Source: DASUVJ01 sp036378995 (GTDB lineage: Bacteria > Patescibacteriota > Saccharimonadia > Saccharimonadales > Saccharimonadaceae). Taken from it: 15,573 nt of DNA. The translations under genes were made by a program, and so were the position numbers. The stretch lies in the NCBI GenBank assembly GCA_036378995.1, contig DASUVJ010000044.1, positions 1 to 15,573 of the forward strand, in the 5' to 3' direction. Shown here piece by piece: positions 7,230 through 15,344 of the stretch. Below the pieces are notes generated by a model. The model saw only the letters and a list, made by a program, of their open reading frames with translations. It did not search any database and was not told the DNA's origin. Positions within the stretch are counted from its first letter, which is position 1. Each line of letters opens with the position of its first letter.

Positions 7230-9341
7230 TTAAAGTTTTTCTAGACGAGCATATTCTATATTGAGTTTTTTGGTTTGGCCGCTCGAAAATTCGATCGTCA
7301 CTGCCATGCCGTCAACGTCAATCACCTCTCCGACGCCGAACTGTGCCGAACGCACGCCATCGCCCACATCAAGAGCGGGAACATCATTGAACTCGTCGTA
7401 GTCCTGCGAAGCACCGTACGAAGGCGACGGACTCATTGCTACTTCATGACCCATGTCAGAGAGGAATCGCGATACCGGATTATAACCGCGCTGACCAAAC
7501 TGCAAGCGGCTTTGAGAATAGCTTAAGTGCAGTTCCTGGCGAGCACGCGTCATGCCGACATAGCAAAGTCGCCGCTCTTCCTCAAGGGCAGCTGGCCCCT
7601 CTTCAAGTGCACGTGAGTTAGGAAAAATCCCTTCTTCCATACCGACCATAAAGACAACCGGAAATTCCAAACCCTTGGCCGCATGCAGTGTCATAAGAGT
7701 CACTTTTTGCTCATTGCCATCGGTGTCGGCACTCGACATTAGCGCGACTTCCTCCAAAAAGTCAGGCATCGTTGCAAATGCTTTCGCGTCAGAGACAAGT
7801 GCACCAATATTAGCTTCTCGCTCCTCGGCCCGCGGCGTGCCGTCAAGAATAAAGTCACGGTACCCCGTTTTATCAATCAGAGCTTCAATGACTTCGCTAG
7901 GCGGCGTTTCCGCCTGAATTTTAGCCTGTAACATACGCAGAACTTCACCAAGCGCCGACAGGGCGTTCTTGGCTCTAGGTGTCACGGCGCTCGTCTGCTC
8001 GACATTAATAAGTGCCGAGACGATATCCATGCCACTACTTGATTGCCAGATTAAAAACTTTTCCAGGCTTGTCGCGCCAATGCCGCGCGTCGGAATATTA
8101 ACGATGCGAGAAAAACTCATGCGGTCGTTCGGCTGATAAAGCAGCCTAAGGTATGCAATGACATCCTTAATTTCTTTGCGGTCATAAAAGCGGACTCCAC
8201 CGATAATCTGATATGGCACCCGGTGCTGGAGCAGCGCACGCTCCAACGTGTAACTCTGCGCGTTAGCACGGTATAACACGGCAAAATCACCATACTGACG
8301 CGCGCCAATAGCGGCCTGCGCACTAATACGGCTTGCTACCGCGTAGGCTTCTTCCGCTTCGTCATAGGTAGCGTGAACCTGAACAGGGAGGCCGTCGGGT
8401 TCCGCCGTCCAAAGCTCTTTGTCGGTTCGCGTCTTATTCTTAGAGATAACATTATGTGCAGCCGCAAGGATCGCACCCGTACTGCGATAGTTCTGCTCTA
8501 GTTTGACGATCTTTGCACCCGGAAAATCGCGTTCAAAATTAAGAATGTTCGTAAAATCGGCGCCACGCCAGCTGTAAATCGACTGCCAGTCATCGCCGAC
8601 CACACAAATGTTCCGATCGTCACCCACAAGACTTTTTACTATGGCATACTGCGCAGCGTTCGTGTCTTGGTACTCGTCGATCATGATGTGCTTGAACTGC
8701 GCGCGCCATTTTGCTCGCACTTCGGGCTGGTCGCGAAACAACCGAACCGTCTCAATCAGTAGGTCATCAAAGTCAAGCGCACCGGCCTCATGGCGAAGTT
8801 TTTCGTAAAGAGCATAAATTTTTGCAACGTCTTTTTGGAAGGGATAATTAGCATCCGCTTCAAATTCTCCCGGACCGACAAGCTCGTTTTTAGCGTTCGA
8901 AATAATGCTGCTAACGGCGCGTGGTTTAATTTGCTTATCGGCAATAGAAAGCTGCTTCATTGCCTGTTTAATAAGTCCCTGCCGGTCCTCTTCGTCGTAA
9001 ATGACATAATTAGGCTGAATACCTATCTTGTCGCCATCGAGCCGCAGAAGGCGTACGCAAATACCATGAAACGTCCCCATCCAGGGCATGAAGCTCCGGG
9101 CACTGCCATCACGGTTTAACAAATGTCCAAGGCGCTCACGCATTTCGCGCGCTGCCTTGTTTGTAAATGTCACGGCCAAAATCTCATTCGGCCATACGCT
9201 CTCGTTGCCAATCAAATACGCAATGCGATGCGTCAGTGTTTTAGTTTTGCCGCTCCCTGCACCGGCAAGTATAAGGAGCGGTCCGCTCGTCGTCTCAGCC
9301 GCTTCTCGTTGAGCGGGATTTAACCCTTCTAAAATATCCAT
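7230..9341 (-). CDS. UvrD/PcrA-type superfamily 1 DNA helicase
   Basis: ATP-dependent 3'-5' DNA helicase of the UvrD/Rep/PcrA family, acting in repair and replication restart. Motifs in order: Q-motif LNPAQREA (7-14), Walker A AGAGSGKT (26-33), TFTNKAAREM (58-67), GTFHGIC (89-95), Walker B DEYQDTN (222-228), motif III GDDWQSIYSWRG, motif IV LEQNYRST, motif V TLHAAKGLEF (551-560) and motif VI CYVGMTRAR (593-601). The C-terminal ~45 residues (DVGDGVRSAQFGVGEVIDVDG...) match the Tudor-like tail that in PcrA/UvrD contacts RNA polymerase. The full length of 703 aa is normal. The ATG lacks a Shine-Dalgarno but lies 7 bases after TATAAT. The gap is 34 bases from the upstream gene and 2 bases to the NUDIX gene. 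PcrA versus UvrD naming is arbitrary here, so no symbol is given. Confidence 0.96.
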   Translation of the reverse strand: MDILEGLNPAQREAAETTSGPLLILAGAGSGKTKTLTHRIAYLIGNESVWPNEILAVTFTNKAAREMRERLGHLLNRDGSARSFMPWMGTFHGICVRLLRLDGDKIGIQPNYVIYDEEDRQGLIKQAMKQLSIADKQIKPRAVSSIISNAKNELVGPGEFEADANYPFQKDVAKIYALYEKLRHEAGALDFDDLLIETVRLFRDQPEVRAKWRAQFKHIMIDEYQDTNAAQYAIVKSLVGDDRNICVVGDDWQSIYSWRGADFTNILNFERDFPGAKIVKLEQNYRSTGAILAAAHNVISKNKTRTDKELWTAEPDGLPVQVHATYDEAEEAYAVASRISAQAAIGARQYGDFAVLYRANAQSYTLERALLQHRVPYQIIGGVRFYDRKEIKDVIAYLRLLYQPNDRMSFSRIVNIPTRGIGATSLEKFLIWQSSSGMDIVSALINVEQTSAVTPRAKNALSALGEVLRMLQAKIQAETPPSEVIEALIDKTGYRDFILDGTPRAEEREANIGALVSDAKAFATMPDFLEEVALMSSADTDGNEQKVTLMTLHAAKGLEFPVVFMVGMEEGIFPNSRALEEGPAALEEERRLCYVGMTRARQELHLSYSQSRLQFGQRGYNPVSRFLSDMGHEVAMSPSPSYGASQDYDEFNDVPALDVGDGVRSAQFGVGEVIDVDGMAVTIEFSSGQTKKLNIEYARLEKL

Positions 9342-9348
9342 TAGCTCT

Positions 9349-9354
9349 ATTATA
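9349..9354 (-). promoter_or_regulatory. -10 box before the UvrD-type helicase, spaced for a leaderless mRNA
   Basis: Perfect TATAAT on the minus strand in the 34-base gap upstream of the helicase, with 7 bases (AGAGCTA) to the ATG. There is no extended TGn and no recognisable -35. Initiation 7 bases after the hexamer would start the mRNA at or next to the A of the ATG. Confidence 0.5.
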
Positions 9355-9375
9355 GCCGAGTCACAACAGATTGGG

Positions 9376-10587
9376 CTAGATCAACCCAAGAAAATACAAC
9401 GCCGCGCCGCCGCCAGCACCGATGACAAGGATAAGAACGATCCACAAGACCCACATCCATCCTGATTTCTTCTTGACAGGATGCTCGAGAGGCTGGTGAT
9501 ACGTATCGGTATCGTAAATCGCGCCGTTAGATTGATCACCCGAGCTTGGCTCTTCCCTGTACTGCTGCGCAATCGATGTCGGCCCGCTTGGCGCCGGAGC
9601 AGCGTCTTTTACTTCTTTGGATTCAGGAGGAAGACTGAGCGGCTTCTTTTCTTCGGCCGGAGCGTCCTTGCTGTCTTCTTTTTTATCGCTCGCTGGCATG
9701 TCGTCGTGAGTCTCACCAGCAGTCAGCCGTTCCATATGTGCGCCCGACTCGATAGCAACAAGATCACTTCGCAACTCCTCGGGGAGGGGCATATCAATCT
9801 TTTCAGGATCCGCAGGCAGCTGATCCTCAGGATCGCTGACAGTCATGCTGTCGTCTTTAATTTCTTCGGGCTTTAAGAGATCCTCGCCTGATTCGGTGGA
9901 TTCGACCGGAGCGCCACCGAGCGGCCTTTTCTCCACTTTTGCATCCGCAAGAAACGGAGAAGTTAGCGGCATAGCTGGCTCACTAGCCACAGCGGCAGGC
10001 TCCTGCTTCTCTTCAGTAACCTCTTTAGATGAATCCGAAGATGCCTCTGGGGCTTCCGGCTGCTTAAAGTTTGTTGCCATATCTAGCGGGTCTGGCCAAT
10101 CGTTAGATGTGTTTGTCACTGGAGCAGCTTCAACAGGCGCAGTAATCGGAGTTGGCGCGGGAATCTCCTCTACTTTTAGCGCAGGTTCAACAGCTGGCTG
10201 AGATGGGGCCGCAGCCGGTGCGATCGTCACGCCCTCTCGCGAAACAGGACGGGCGGGGACGGTCGGCTGTTTCATGTCCGATGATGGGTGCACTACGTCC
10301 ATGAAGCGACCGCCGCGACGAGCAGCAGGTGCGGACGCCTGGGGGCGAGCAGGAACCGTAACCGAAGAAGACGGAGCTGAGGCGGGGGTAGTCTGAGGAG
10401 CCGCTTGAGCCGCCTTTGTGTCCATATTGGCAAAATCAGGCTTTGCACTATCGTCAAGAGTCGGGCTGATCGTAAGGGTCTTCCCCGCTTCATCGTCTGC
10501 CGCTTTTGGCGTCTGCGCGTCTTTTGACACACTCCCCATCAGTGAATTCACCGCCTTATCAAGTTCGTCAAAATCCAGTTCTTTCAT
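9376..10587 (-). CDS. Disordered Pro/Ala/Glu-rich protein with a C-terminal membrane anchor
   Basis: 403-aa protein of no family I can name. The N-terminus ELDFDELDKAVNSLMGSV (3-20) is predicted amphipathic helix. Residues ~25-350 are mostly low-complexity Pro/Ala/Ser/Glu/Lys sequence, acidic overall and probably disordered. Two islands stand out: RRGGRFMDVVHPSSDM (90-105) and GAIYDTDTYHQPLEHP (355-370). KKK (372-374) is followed by one hydrophobic helix (~377-400) ending at the C-terminus, so the bulk should face the cytoplasm (positive-inside rule, inference). VPARP recurs at ~78-82 and ~110-114 beside the first island. AAGGG precedes the ATG by 6 bases and overlaps the tpiA stop. A scaffold or tether on the inner membrane face is possible, but no function is claimed. 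Confidence 0.85.
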   Translation of the reverse strand: MKELDFDELDKAVNSLMGSVSKDAQTPKAADDEAGKTLTISPTLDDSAKPDFANMDTKAAQAAPQTTPASAPSSSVTVPARPQASAPAARRGGRFMDVVHPSSDMKQPTVPARPVSREGVTIAPAAAPSQPAVEPALKVEEIPAPTPITAPVEAAPVTNTSNDWPDPLDMATNFKQPEAPEASSDSSKEVTEEKQEPAAVASEPAMPLTSPFLADAKVEKRPLGGAPVESTESGEDLLKPEEIKDDSMTVSDPEDQLPADPEKIDMPLPEELRSDLVAIESGAHMERLTAGETHDDMPASDKKEDSKDAPAEEKKPLSLPPESKEVKDAAPAPSGPTSIAQQYREEPSSGDQSNGAIYDTDTYHQPLEHPVKKKSGWMWVLWIVLILVIGAGGGAALYFLGLI

Positions 10588-10593
10588 TCCCCA

Positions 10594-10598
10594 CCCTT
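10594..10598 (-). promoter_or_regulatory. Ribosome binding site of the tail-anchored protein gene
   Basis: AAGGG on the minus strand within TAAGGGTGGGGA, 6 bases before the ATG at 10587. The TAA of tpiA is part of the same string, so termination of tpiA and initiation of the next gene are physically linked. Confidence 0.5.
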
Positions 10599-11379
10599 AC
10601 TGCTTAACTACTGCCGAGTTGCTATGTGCCTTTTTAACTATTTCACTAAAAATATGACTGTCGAGGCTAGCCCCGCCAACTAAAAGCCCGTCGATACCAT
10701 CGATTGCCAGATAATCAGCCGCGCTCTCCGCTTTAACACTGCCGCCATACAAAACGCGGATATTCTTCGACATCACATCCCCGTACAGATGCTTGATCTG
10801 CGAACGAATCGTTTTGACAGCTTTTTTCACGTCTTCCGGCAACGCGTTATTACCCGTGCCGATTGCCCAGACAGGTTCGTAAGCAATCGTTACGTCTTCC
10901 AGTTCTTCGCTGGTCACATTAGCAAGGCCGCCGATGAGCTGATCATGAAGCACATCATTGGTTTCGCCGTATGCGCGCTCGCTGGCCGTCTCGCCAATAC
11001 AAAGAATCGGCTTGATATGGTTTCGGATAGCTGCCTGTACTTTATTGCGCGTGTCTTTGTCTGACTCATGAAAGATATGACGGCGCTCGGAGTGGCCGAT
11101 AATCGCATAATCCGCAATGCCGCGCAGCTGCGTCGCAGAGACTTCGCCGGTAAATGCACCGTGGTCGCGCCAGTAGAGGTTTTGCACGGCAAGCTTAAAT
11201 TGCCTGCGGTTAATCTGCAGACTCAGCGACTGAATAGAGAGGAGCGTTGGAGCTAAGACCACCTCAACGTCGCGATGCACCGGCACCGCCTCGGCAAGTT
11301 TATGGACAAACAAACTAGCCTCATGCATATTGAGGTTCATTTTCCAGTTGCCAACGATCAGTTTTTTACTAGCAGCCAT
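10597..11379 (-). CDS. tpiA: Triose-phosphate isomerase
   Basis: TIM-barrel enzyme interconverting dihydroxyacetone phosphate and glyceraldehyde 3-phosphate. Catalytic residues are all present: VGNWKMN (N11, K13), IIGHSERR (H96) and AYEPVWAIGTG (E168, followed by the mobile loop). The phosphate-binding YGGSV and GLLVGGASL motifs lie near the C-terminus. The length of 260 aa is normal. It is third in a pyk-pgk-tpiA run, 35 bases after pgk and 9 bases before the tail-anchored protein gene. AAGGA lies only 2 bases before the ATG, a rather tight ribosome binding site. No gapA or eno is in the window, so only part of lower glycolysis is grouped here. Confidence 0.97.
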   Translation of the reverse strand: MAASKKLIVGNWKMNLNMHEASLFVHKLAEAVPVHRDVEVVLAPTLLSIQSLSLQINRRQFKLAVQNLYWRDHGAFTGEVSATQLRGIADYAIIGHSERRHIFHESDKDTRNKVQAAIRNHIKPILCIGETASERAYGETNDVLHDQLIGGLANVTSEELEDVTIAYEPVWAIGTGNNALPEDVKKAVKTIRSQIKHLYGDVMSKNIRVLYGGSVKAESAADYLAIDGIDGLLVGGASLDSHIFSEIVKKAHSNSAVVKQ

Positions 11380-11414
11380 AGTCCTTATGCTTCTTTGCTC
11401 TTAGTTTAGCTTAA

Positions 11415-12641
11415 TTATCTTTTAGCGTCTAGCAGACTTTCGACACCCGGCAGCTTTTTACCGGCCATAAGTTCGAGGCTTGCGCCGCCACCAGTAGAGA
11501 CATGCGAGAAACTCGCACCTTTTCGCGCATCCCAATCAATAACAAAATCGACCGTATCGCCTCCACCGATAACAGATGTGATCTCCGGATGAGTGGCAAG
11601 AGCAAGGGCGACGCGCGCTGACCCATGAGCAAATTCAGGCAGGGTCGCATATCCGAGCGTCCCGTTCCAAATAACCGTTTTTGCTTCTAAGACAGCCCGG
11701 GAGAACGTTTCGATTGTCGCGTCGCCAATGTCTAAAGCGATGTCGTCAAGCGCAAGGGAGTCCACCGCGACATTTCGGCGCTTTTCCGTGGAGTCAATAG
11801 CATCCGCTACTGCGACATCAGTCGGCAATACAATAAATTCATCAACATTTTTACCTACTTTTTTTGTCTCGGCGGCATAAATCCGATCGATCGTTTCGTT
11901 CAGATCATCCTCACGAACACTTTTACCCATACTAAAGCCTTTATAACCCAGAAAGGTATTCGCCATCGCCCCGCCAATAACGATCTTATCGGCAACGCCC
12001 GTTAACGCCTCGATTACGCCGATCTTGTCGCTCACTTTGGCGCCGCCCAAGACCGCTAGCAGGGGTCGTTCAGGAGATTTCATGGCTTTAGTGATCGTCG
12101 TGCATTCCTTTTCAAGCAACAAACCGGCAACACTCGGAAGCTCCATAGTAATGGCATCAGTACTGGCGTGTGCCCGGTGCACCACACCGAATCCATCCTG
12201 CACAAAATAGCCCGCACCGGATGTCTTTGCCAGCTCTTTTGCAAATCCAGGATCGTTCTCTTCTTCGCGTTTATCAAACCGAAGGTTCTCAAGCACGATA
12301 ACACTGCGGCCAGGGGCACGTTTAACCGCCATCCGCGCCTTGTCACCGATCGTCTGATCGACAAAGCGAACAGGCTCGCCCAATAGTTCGGCGAGCCTGG
12401 CGGCAGCGGGTTCAAGAGTAAACTTAGGATTTGGCTTCCCATCAGGACGACCAAGGTGACTAATAATCACCACCTTGCAGCCATCTGCCAGGAGCTTTTT
12501 TACCGTCGGGAGACTTGCCCGAACCCTAAAATCATCGGCAACCGTACCGTCTTCGTTGAGCGGCAGGTTGTAATCCACACGAAGTAGCACTGTTTGCCCT
12601 TGCAATGGAACCGTGTTGATCGTCTGTTTGAAAAAGCCCAT
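11415..12641 (-). CDS. pgk: Phosphoglycerate kinase
   Basis: ATP-generating glycolytic kinase that transfers the acyl phosphate of 1,3-bisphosphoglycerate to ADP. N-domain motifs: LLRVDYNLPL (substrate-binding RVDxN), ISHLGRPDG, LENLRFDKREEEND and DGFGVVHRAHAS (family usually DAFGTAHRAHAS). The hinge has LGGAKVSDKI; the C-domain has VIWNGTLGYAT, VIGGGDTVDFV (nucleotide site) and HVSTGGGASLELM. The length of 408 aa is typical. The ATG at 12641 is preferred over the in-frame GTG at 12647, because AAGGG (12647-12651) lies 5 bases before it and overlaps the GTG. It follows pyk by 26 bases and precedes tpiA by 35, so the three are probably one transcript. Confidence 0.97.
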   Translation of the reverse strand: MGFFKQTINTVPLQGQTVLLRVDYNLPLNEDGTVADDFRVRASLPTVKKLLADGCKVVIISHLGRPDGKPNPKFTLEPAAARLAELLGEPVRFVDQTIGDKARMAVKRAPGRSVIVLENLRFDKREEENDPGFAKELAKTSGAGYFVQDGFGVVHRAHASTDAITMELPSVAGLLLEKECTTITKAMKSPERPLLAVLGGAKVSDKIGVIEALTGVADKIVIGGAMANTFLGYKGFSMGKSVREDDLNETIDRIYAAETKKVGKNVDEFIVLPTDVAVADAIDSTEKRRNVAVDSLALDDIALDIGDATIETFSRAVLEAKTVIWNGTLGYATLPEFAHGSARVALALATHPEITSVIGGGDTVDFVIDWDARKGASFSHVSTGGGASLELMAGKKLPGVESLLDAKR

Positions 12642-12646
12642 ACCCA

Positions 12647-12651
12647 CCCTT
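12647..12651 (-). promoter_or_regulatory. Ribosome binding site deciding the pgk start
   Basis: AAGGG on the minus strand within AAAAAGGGTGGGT, 5 bases before the ATG at 12641. It overlaps the alternative GTG at 12647, arguing for the ATG. The same AAGGGTGGG string precedes the tail-anchored protein gene. Confidence 0.5.
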
Positions 12652-12667
12652 TTTGCGTTAACTAGAC

Positions 12668-14089
12668 TTATTCTATCACGCGGACACGGATCGTGTCAGT
12701 GGCTCCGACAAGTCCCGGCTGGCGACCGCTAACAATCGCGACGGTAACAGATGGCTTGTCACCGAAGTAACCGCTGGCTTTTAGCTCTTTTGCAAGCTCA
12801 AGACCGGCCTTTTCACCATCAGGGCGAACAAAGCTCTTGTTAGCATAGCCAAGCGCCAGCTGTTGAGCGGCGCGCGGCTCGCTCGTAACACTGATAATCG
12901 GCAGATTTGGACGATGCGCGGCGATATTCCAGGCAGTCGCACCGGTTTTCGTCTCAGCAACGATCGCATCAACCTTTAGTTGCTGCGCCAATGTAACGGC
13001 GGCAGTACTGATCGCATCCAGCTTGTCGTCTTTCATCTGAACGACTTCATCAAGTGATCGAACAGTTGCATGTTCCTGCGTGTAAACAATAGTACGTTTC
13101 ATCGCAGCCACTGTTTCGATTGGGTAGTGGCCGTTAGCCGTCTCGTCACTCAGCATGACCGTATCGGCGCCCTGAATAACAGCGTTGGCAACGTCGCTTA
13201 CTTCTGCACGAGATGGCTCGGGGTTGTCTACCATACTTCCCATCATCTGGGTTGCAACGATACTCAGCTTACCGTATTTGCGGCAAAGCGCAATGATACG
13301 GCGCTGGACGATAGGCACGACCTCGGCACCCGCTTCAACAGCGAGGTCACCGCGGGCAACCATGATACCGTCACTAGCTTTAACGATTTCTTCAAGGACA
13401 TCATCTTTAATTGATGCTTTTGTCTCGATCTTTGCAATAATCTGCACTTCCGATCCAAGACCAACAAGGATCTGGCGGAGGTTATTGATGTCTTCTGCAG
13501 ATTGAACGAAGCTCAGCGATACGTAGTCGTAATCTTTCTTAGCGCCGAATTCGATGTCGCGAAGGTCTTTTGGTGTCAAAATATCGCCGCCAAAGTCGGT
13601 ATCAGGAAGGTTAATTCCCTTACGGCTCATCAGGGTGCCGTTGTTCTCGACGCGAACCTGAATAGCTGTATTAGATGAGATTTCAGTAACAGTAGTGCGC
13701 ACCTTGCCATCAAACAAGTAAATCGGTTCACCAACCTTAACCTTTTCGGCGAGGTTGTACTGAACAGGAAGCGTTAGGCTGCCGTCGTGCTCAATGCCGT
13801 AAGCAAGCGTTAACATGTCGCCCGTTTTAACAGGGAGATTTTCCTGCAGGTTACCGAGGCGGATCTTTGGCCCCTGAAGGTCCTGCAAGATAGCGACAGG
13901 CTTTCCTACTTTTTCGCTGGCCTCGCGGATCCACTTAATCTGCTGATCAGCATCTTCATAGGTAGCGTGGCTAAAGTTATGACGAAAACCATTCACGCCG
14001 GTTACCATCAGTTTTTCGATGGCTTCGTAGTTGTTAACGGGAGGCCCGAGGGTCGCCAGAATTTTTGTTCGTTTAAAAATAACACTCAT
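12668..14089 (-). CDS. pyk: Pyruvate kinase
   Basis: Converts phosphoenolpyruvate and ADP to pyruvate and ATP. Motifs: RTKILATLGPP (7-17), FRHNFSHA (35-42), ILQDLQGPKIRLG (67-79), the catalytic lysine in IIAKIET (K220, E222), VARGDLAVE (D248), ATQMMGSM, RAEVSDVANAV and MLSDETANG. The C-terminal domain (~350-473) is complete. Several usually invariant spots differ: R-H-N for R-(L/I)-N, Ala for the second Gly of RGDLGVE (A250), Gly for Glu in TQMLESM and Asp for Gly in LSGETA. The catalytic residues remain, so it is probably active. It is the first gene of the glycolytic run and diverges from the M20 peptidase gene. There is no Shine-Dalgarno; a -10 box ends 7 bases before the ATG. Confidence 0.96.
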   Translation of the reverse strand: MSVIFKRTKILATLGPPVNNYEAIEKLMVTGVNGFRHNFSHATYEDADQQIKWIREASEKVGKPVAILQDLQGPKIRLGNLQENLPVKTGDMLTLAYGIEHDGSLTLPVQYNLAEKVKVGEPIYLFDGKVRTTVTEISSNTAIQVRVENNGTLMSRKGINLPDTDFGGDILTPKDLRDIEFGAKKDYDYVSLSFVQSAEDINNLRQILVGLGSEVQIIAKIETKASIKDDVLEEIVKASDGIMVARGDLAVEAGAEVVPIVQRRIIALCRKYGKLSIVATQMMGSMVDNPEPSRAEVSDVANAVIQGADTVMLSDETANGHYPIETVAAMKRTIVYTQEHATVRSLDEVVQMKDDKLDAISTAAVTLAQQLKVDAIVAETKTGATAWNIAAHRPNLPIISVTSEPRAAQQLALGYANKSFVRPDGEKAGLELAKELKASGYFGDKPSVTVAIVSGRQPGLVGATDTIRVRVIE

Positions 14090-14096
14090 GGAAATT

Positions 14097-14105
14097 ATAA
14101 TACCA
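14097..14105 (-). promoter_or_regulatory. Extended -10 promoter of pyk, spaced for a leaderless mRNA
   Basis: Minus strand TGG-TATTAT (hexamer 14097-14102) with 7 bases (AATTTCC) to the ATG of pyk. A perfect TATAAT also exists 3 bases further down (14094-14099) but leaves only 4 bases to the ATG. The GAGGAAAAG further upstream is about 20 bases from the start, too far for a ribosome binding site. No convincing -35 is seen. Confidence 0.5.
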
Positions 14106-14149
14106 CTTTTCCTCTGTTAATGCACATTTCACCTCTAATATACACATAT

Positions 14150-14178
14150 TCGACGTATATACTACTGTGTGATACAAT
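14150..14178 (+). promoter_or_regulatory. Promoter of the M20 peptidase gene
   Basis: Plus strand TCGACG (14150-14155), 17-base spacer, and extended -10 TGA-TACAAT (hexamer 14173-14178). The predicted start at about 14185 gives a ~25-base leader, with AAGG (14197-14200) 9 bases before the ATG at 14210. The -35 is only 4/6. Confidence 0.5.
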
Positions 14179-14209
14179 AATATTTGACACTTTTACAAGG
14201 TTATCTCTT

Positions 14210-15331
14210 ATGACGACACAGGCAGATTTAGAAACGACATTATCGCAGCTCATCTCTATTCCGAGCGTTTCTTCAAATAGCGTTGCCTGCCGCGAAGTCA
14301 TCGACTTCATTCTCGATGAGCTCGCACCGTACAACCTGTTCATTTCGAGTGATCTCGACTCACTTAACCCGTGGGTTATCGCGACCACTAAAGACACAAA
14401 AGAACCCGACATCATGCTGGCTGCCCATCTGGATGTCCTCCCCGCCCCGACGGAGATGTTTACGATGCAGAAAATCGATAGTAAACTCATTGGCCGCGGT
14501 ACCTACGATATGAAGCTTGCCGCCGCTTGCTACCTAGAATTCCTTAAATCTCATAAGGATATCCTTAAGGACCTGAATATTGGCTTGATGTTTACGACGG
14601 ATGAAGAAATCGGTGGAGATTGCATGCCTAAAATCCTTGAGTCAGGGTGGCGTCCCGGCGTGGTGTTTATCCCTGATGGAGGCGGAGATTGGAAAGTCGA
14701 AGGCCGCGCAAAGGGGTTCTGGGACGTAGAAATCATCGCACGCGGCAAAACCGCCCATGGGTCACGTCCCTGGGAAGGTGACAACGCCCTCCATAAGCTT
14801 ATCGACGTGCTGAATATTTTACGCAGCTCCTTCCCCTCCAGCGAACCGAGCGATTCTACCCTTGCGATCAATCAGATCAACGGCGGGATGGCGATTAACC
14901 AAATTGCCGATTATGCGGTCGCCCGACTGGATTTCCGTTCGTTTAGTTCTGATGAAATCTCGCTCTATAAAGCCCAGCTTAACCAGTTGGCACTTAAATA
15001 TAACCTCGAAATCAACCCTACTCAGCATGGCGCACCGATCAACTTTGATAAAAACGCCCCGGTCGTTCAAGGTTTTTTAAAGGAACTGCGCCATATTACA
15101 GGGCGAGATGTCGAATATATTGAGTCTTTCGGTGGCACGGATGCCCGATATTTTGCGGAGTATAATATCCCCTGCATTATTATGGAGCCCTATGGCGGCG
15201 GTCGCCATGCCCCCGACGAATGGCTACTAGCAGACGATCTTTTAACGTACTACCACCTTATCGAGAACTGGCTTACTAACAGCCGTCAGCCTCTCGAGCT
15301 GGCAAAAGAATTCGTTTCTAAAGAAGCCTAA
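14210..15331 (+). CDS. M20 family metallopeptidase (ArgE/DapE/carboxypeptidase type)
   Basis: 373-aa di-zinc hydrolase that cleaves amide bonds of peptides or N-acyl amino acids. The metal-site set is complete: AAHLDVLP (H73, with D75), RGTYDMK (D100), TTDEEIGG (general base E132 and ligand E133), FIPDGG (D156) and GRHAPDEW (H333). The lid/dimerisation domain (~170-290) carries TAHGSRPWEGDNA. There is no signal peptide, so it acts in the cytoplasm. The substrate cannot be told: DapE, ArgE and dipeptidase branches share these motifs. In a reduced genome, recycling of imported peptides is more likely than biosynthesis (inference). The ATG at 14210 is chosen because AAGG precedes it by 9 bases and upstream in-frame codons read back through the promoter and the opposite-strand pyk. 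It is the only plus-strand protein gene. Confidence 0.93.
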   Translation: MTTQADLETTLSQLISIPSVSSNSVACREVIDFILDELAPYNLFISSDLDSLNPWVIATTKDTKEPDIMLAAHLDVLPAPTEMFTMQKIDSKLIGRGTYDMKLAAACYLEFLKSHKDILKDLNIGLMFTTDEEIGGDCMPKILESGWRPGVVFIPDGGGDWKVEGRAKGFWDVEIIARGKTAHGSRPWEGDNALHKLIDVLNILRSSFPSSEPSDSTLAINQINGGMAINQIADYAVARLDFRSFSSDEISLYKAQLNQLALKYNLEINPTQHGAPINFDKNAPVVQGFLKELRHITGRDVEYIESFGGTDARYFAEYNIPCIIMEPYGGGRHAPDEWLLADDLLTYYHLIENWLTNSRQPLELAKEFVSKEA

Positions 15332-15344
15332 AAATCACCCTATA

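Noticed and set aside
9360..9375. Possible small hairpin (GGGTTGATCTAGCCC on the minus strand) between the tail-anchored gene and the helicase
   Set aside because: Only three or four pairs and no T-run, so not a terminator.
14184..14189. Perfect TTGACA on the plus strand before the M20 gene
   Set aside because: No -10-like hexamer lies 16-18 bases downstream; that position is the start codon itself. The extended -10 TACAAT upstream fits better.
13967..14209. Upstream extension of the M20 frame
   Set aside because: Runs through the pyk coding region and the divergent promoters. The M20 N-terminus and an AAGG site fit the ATG at 14210.
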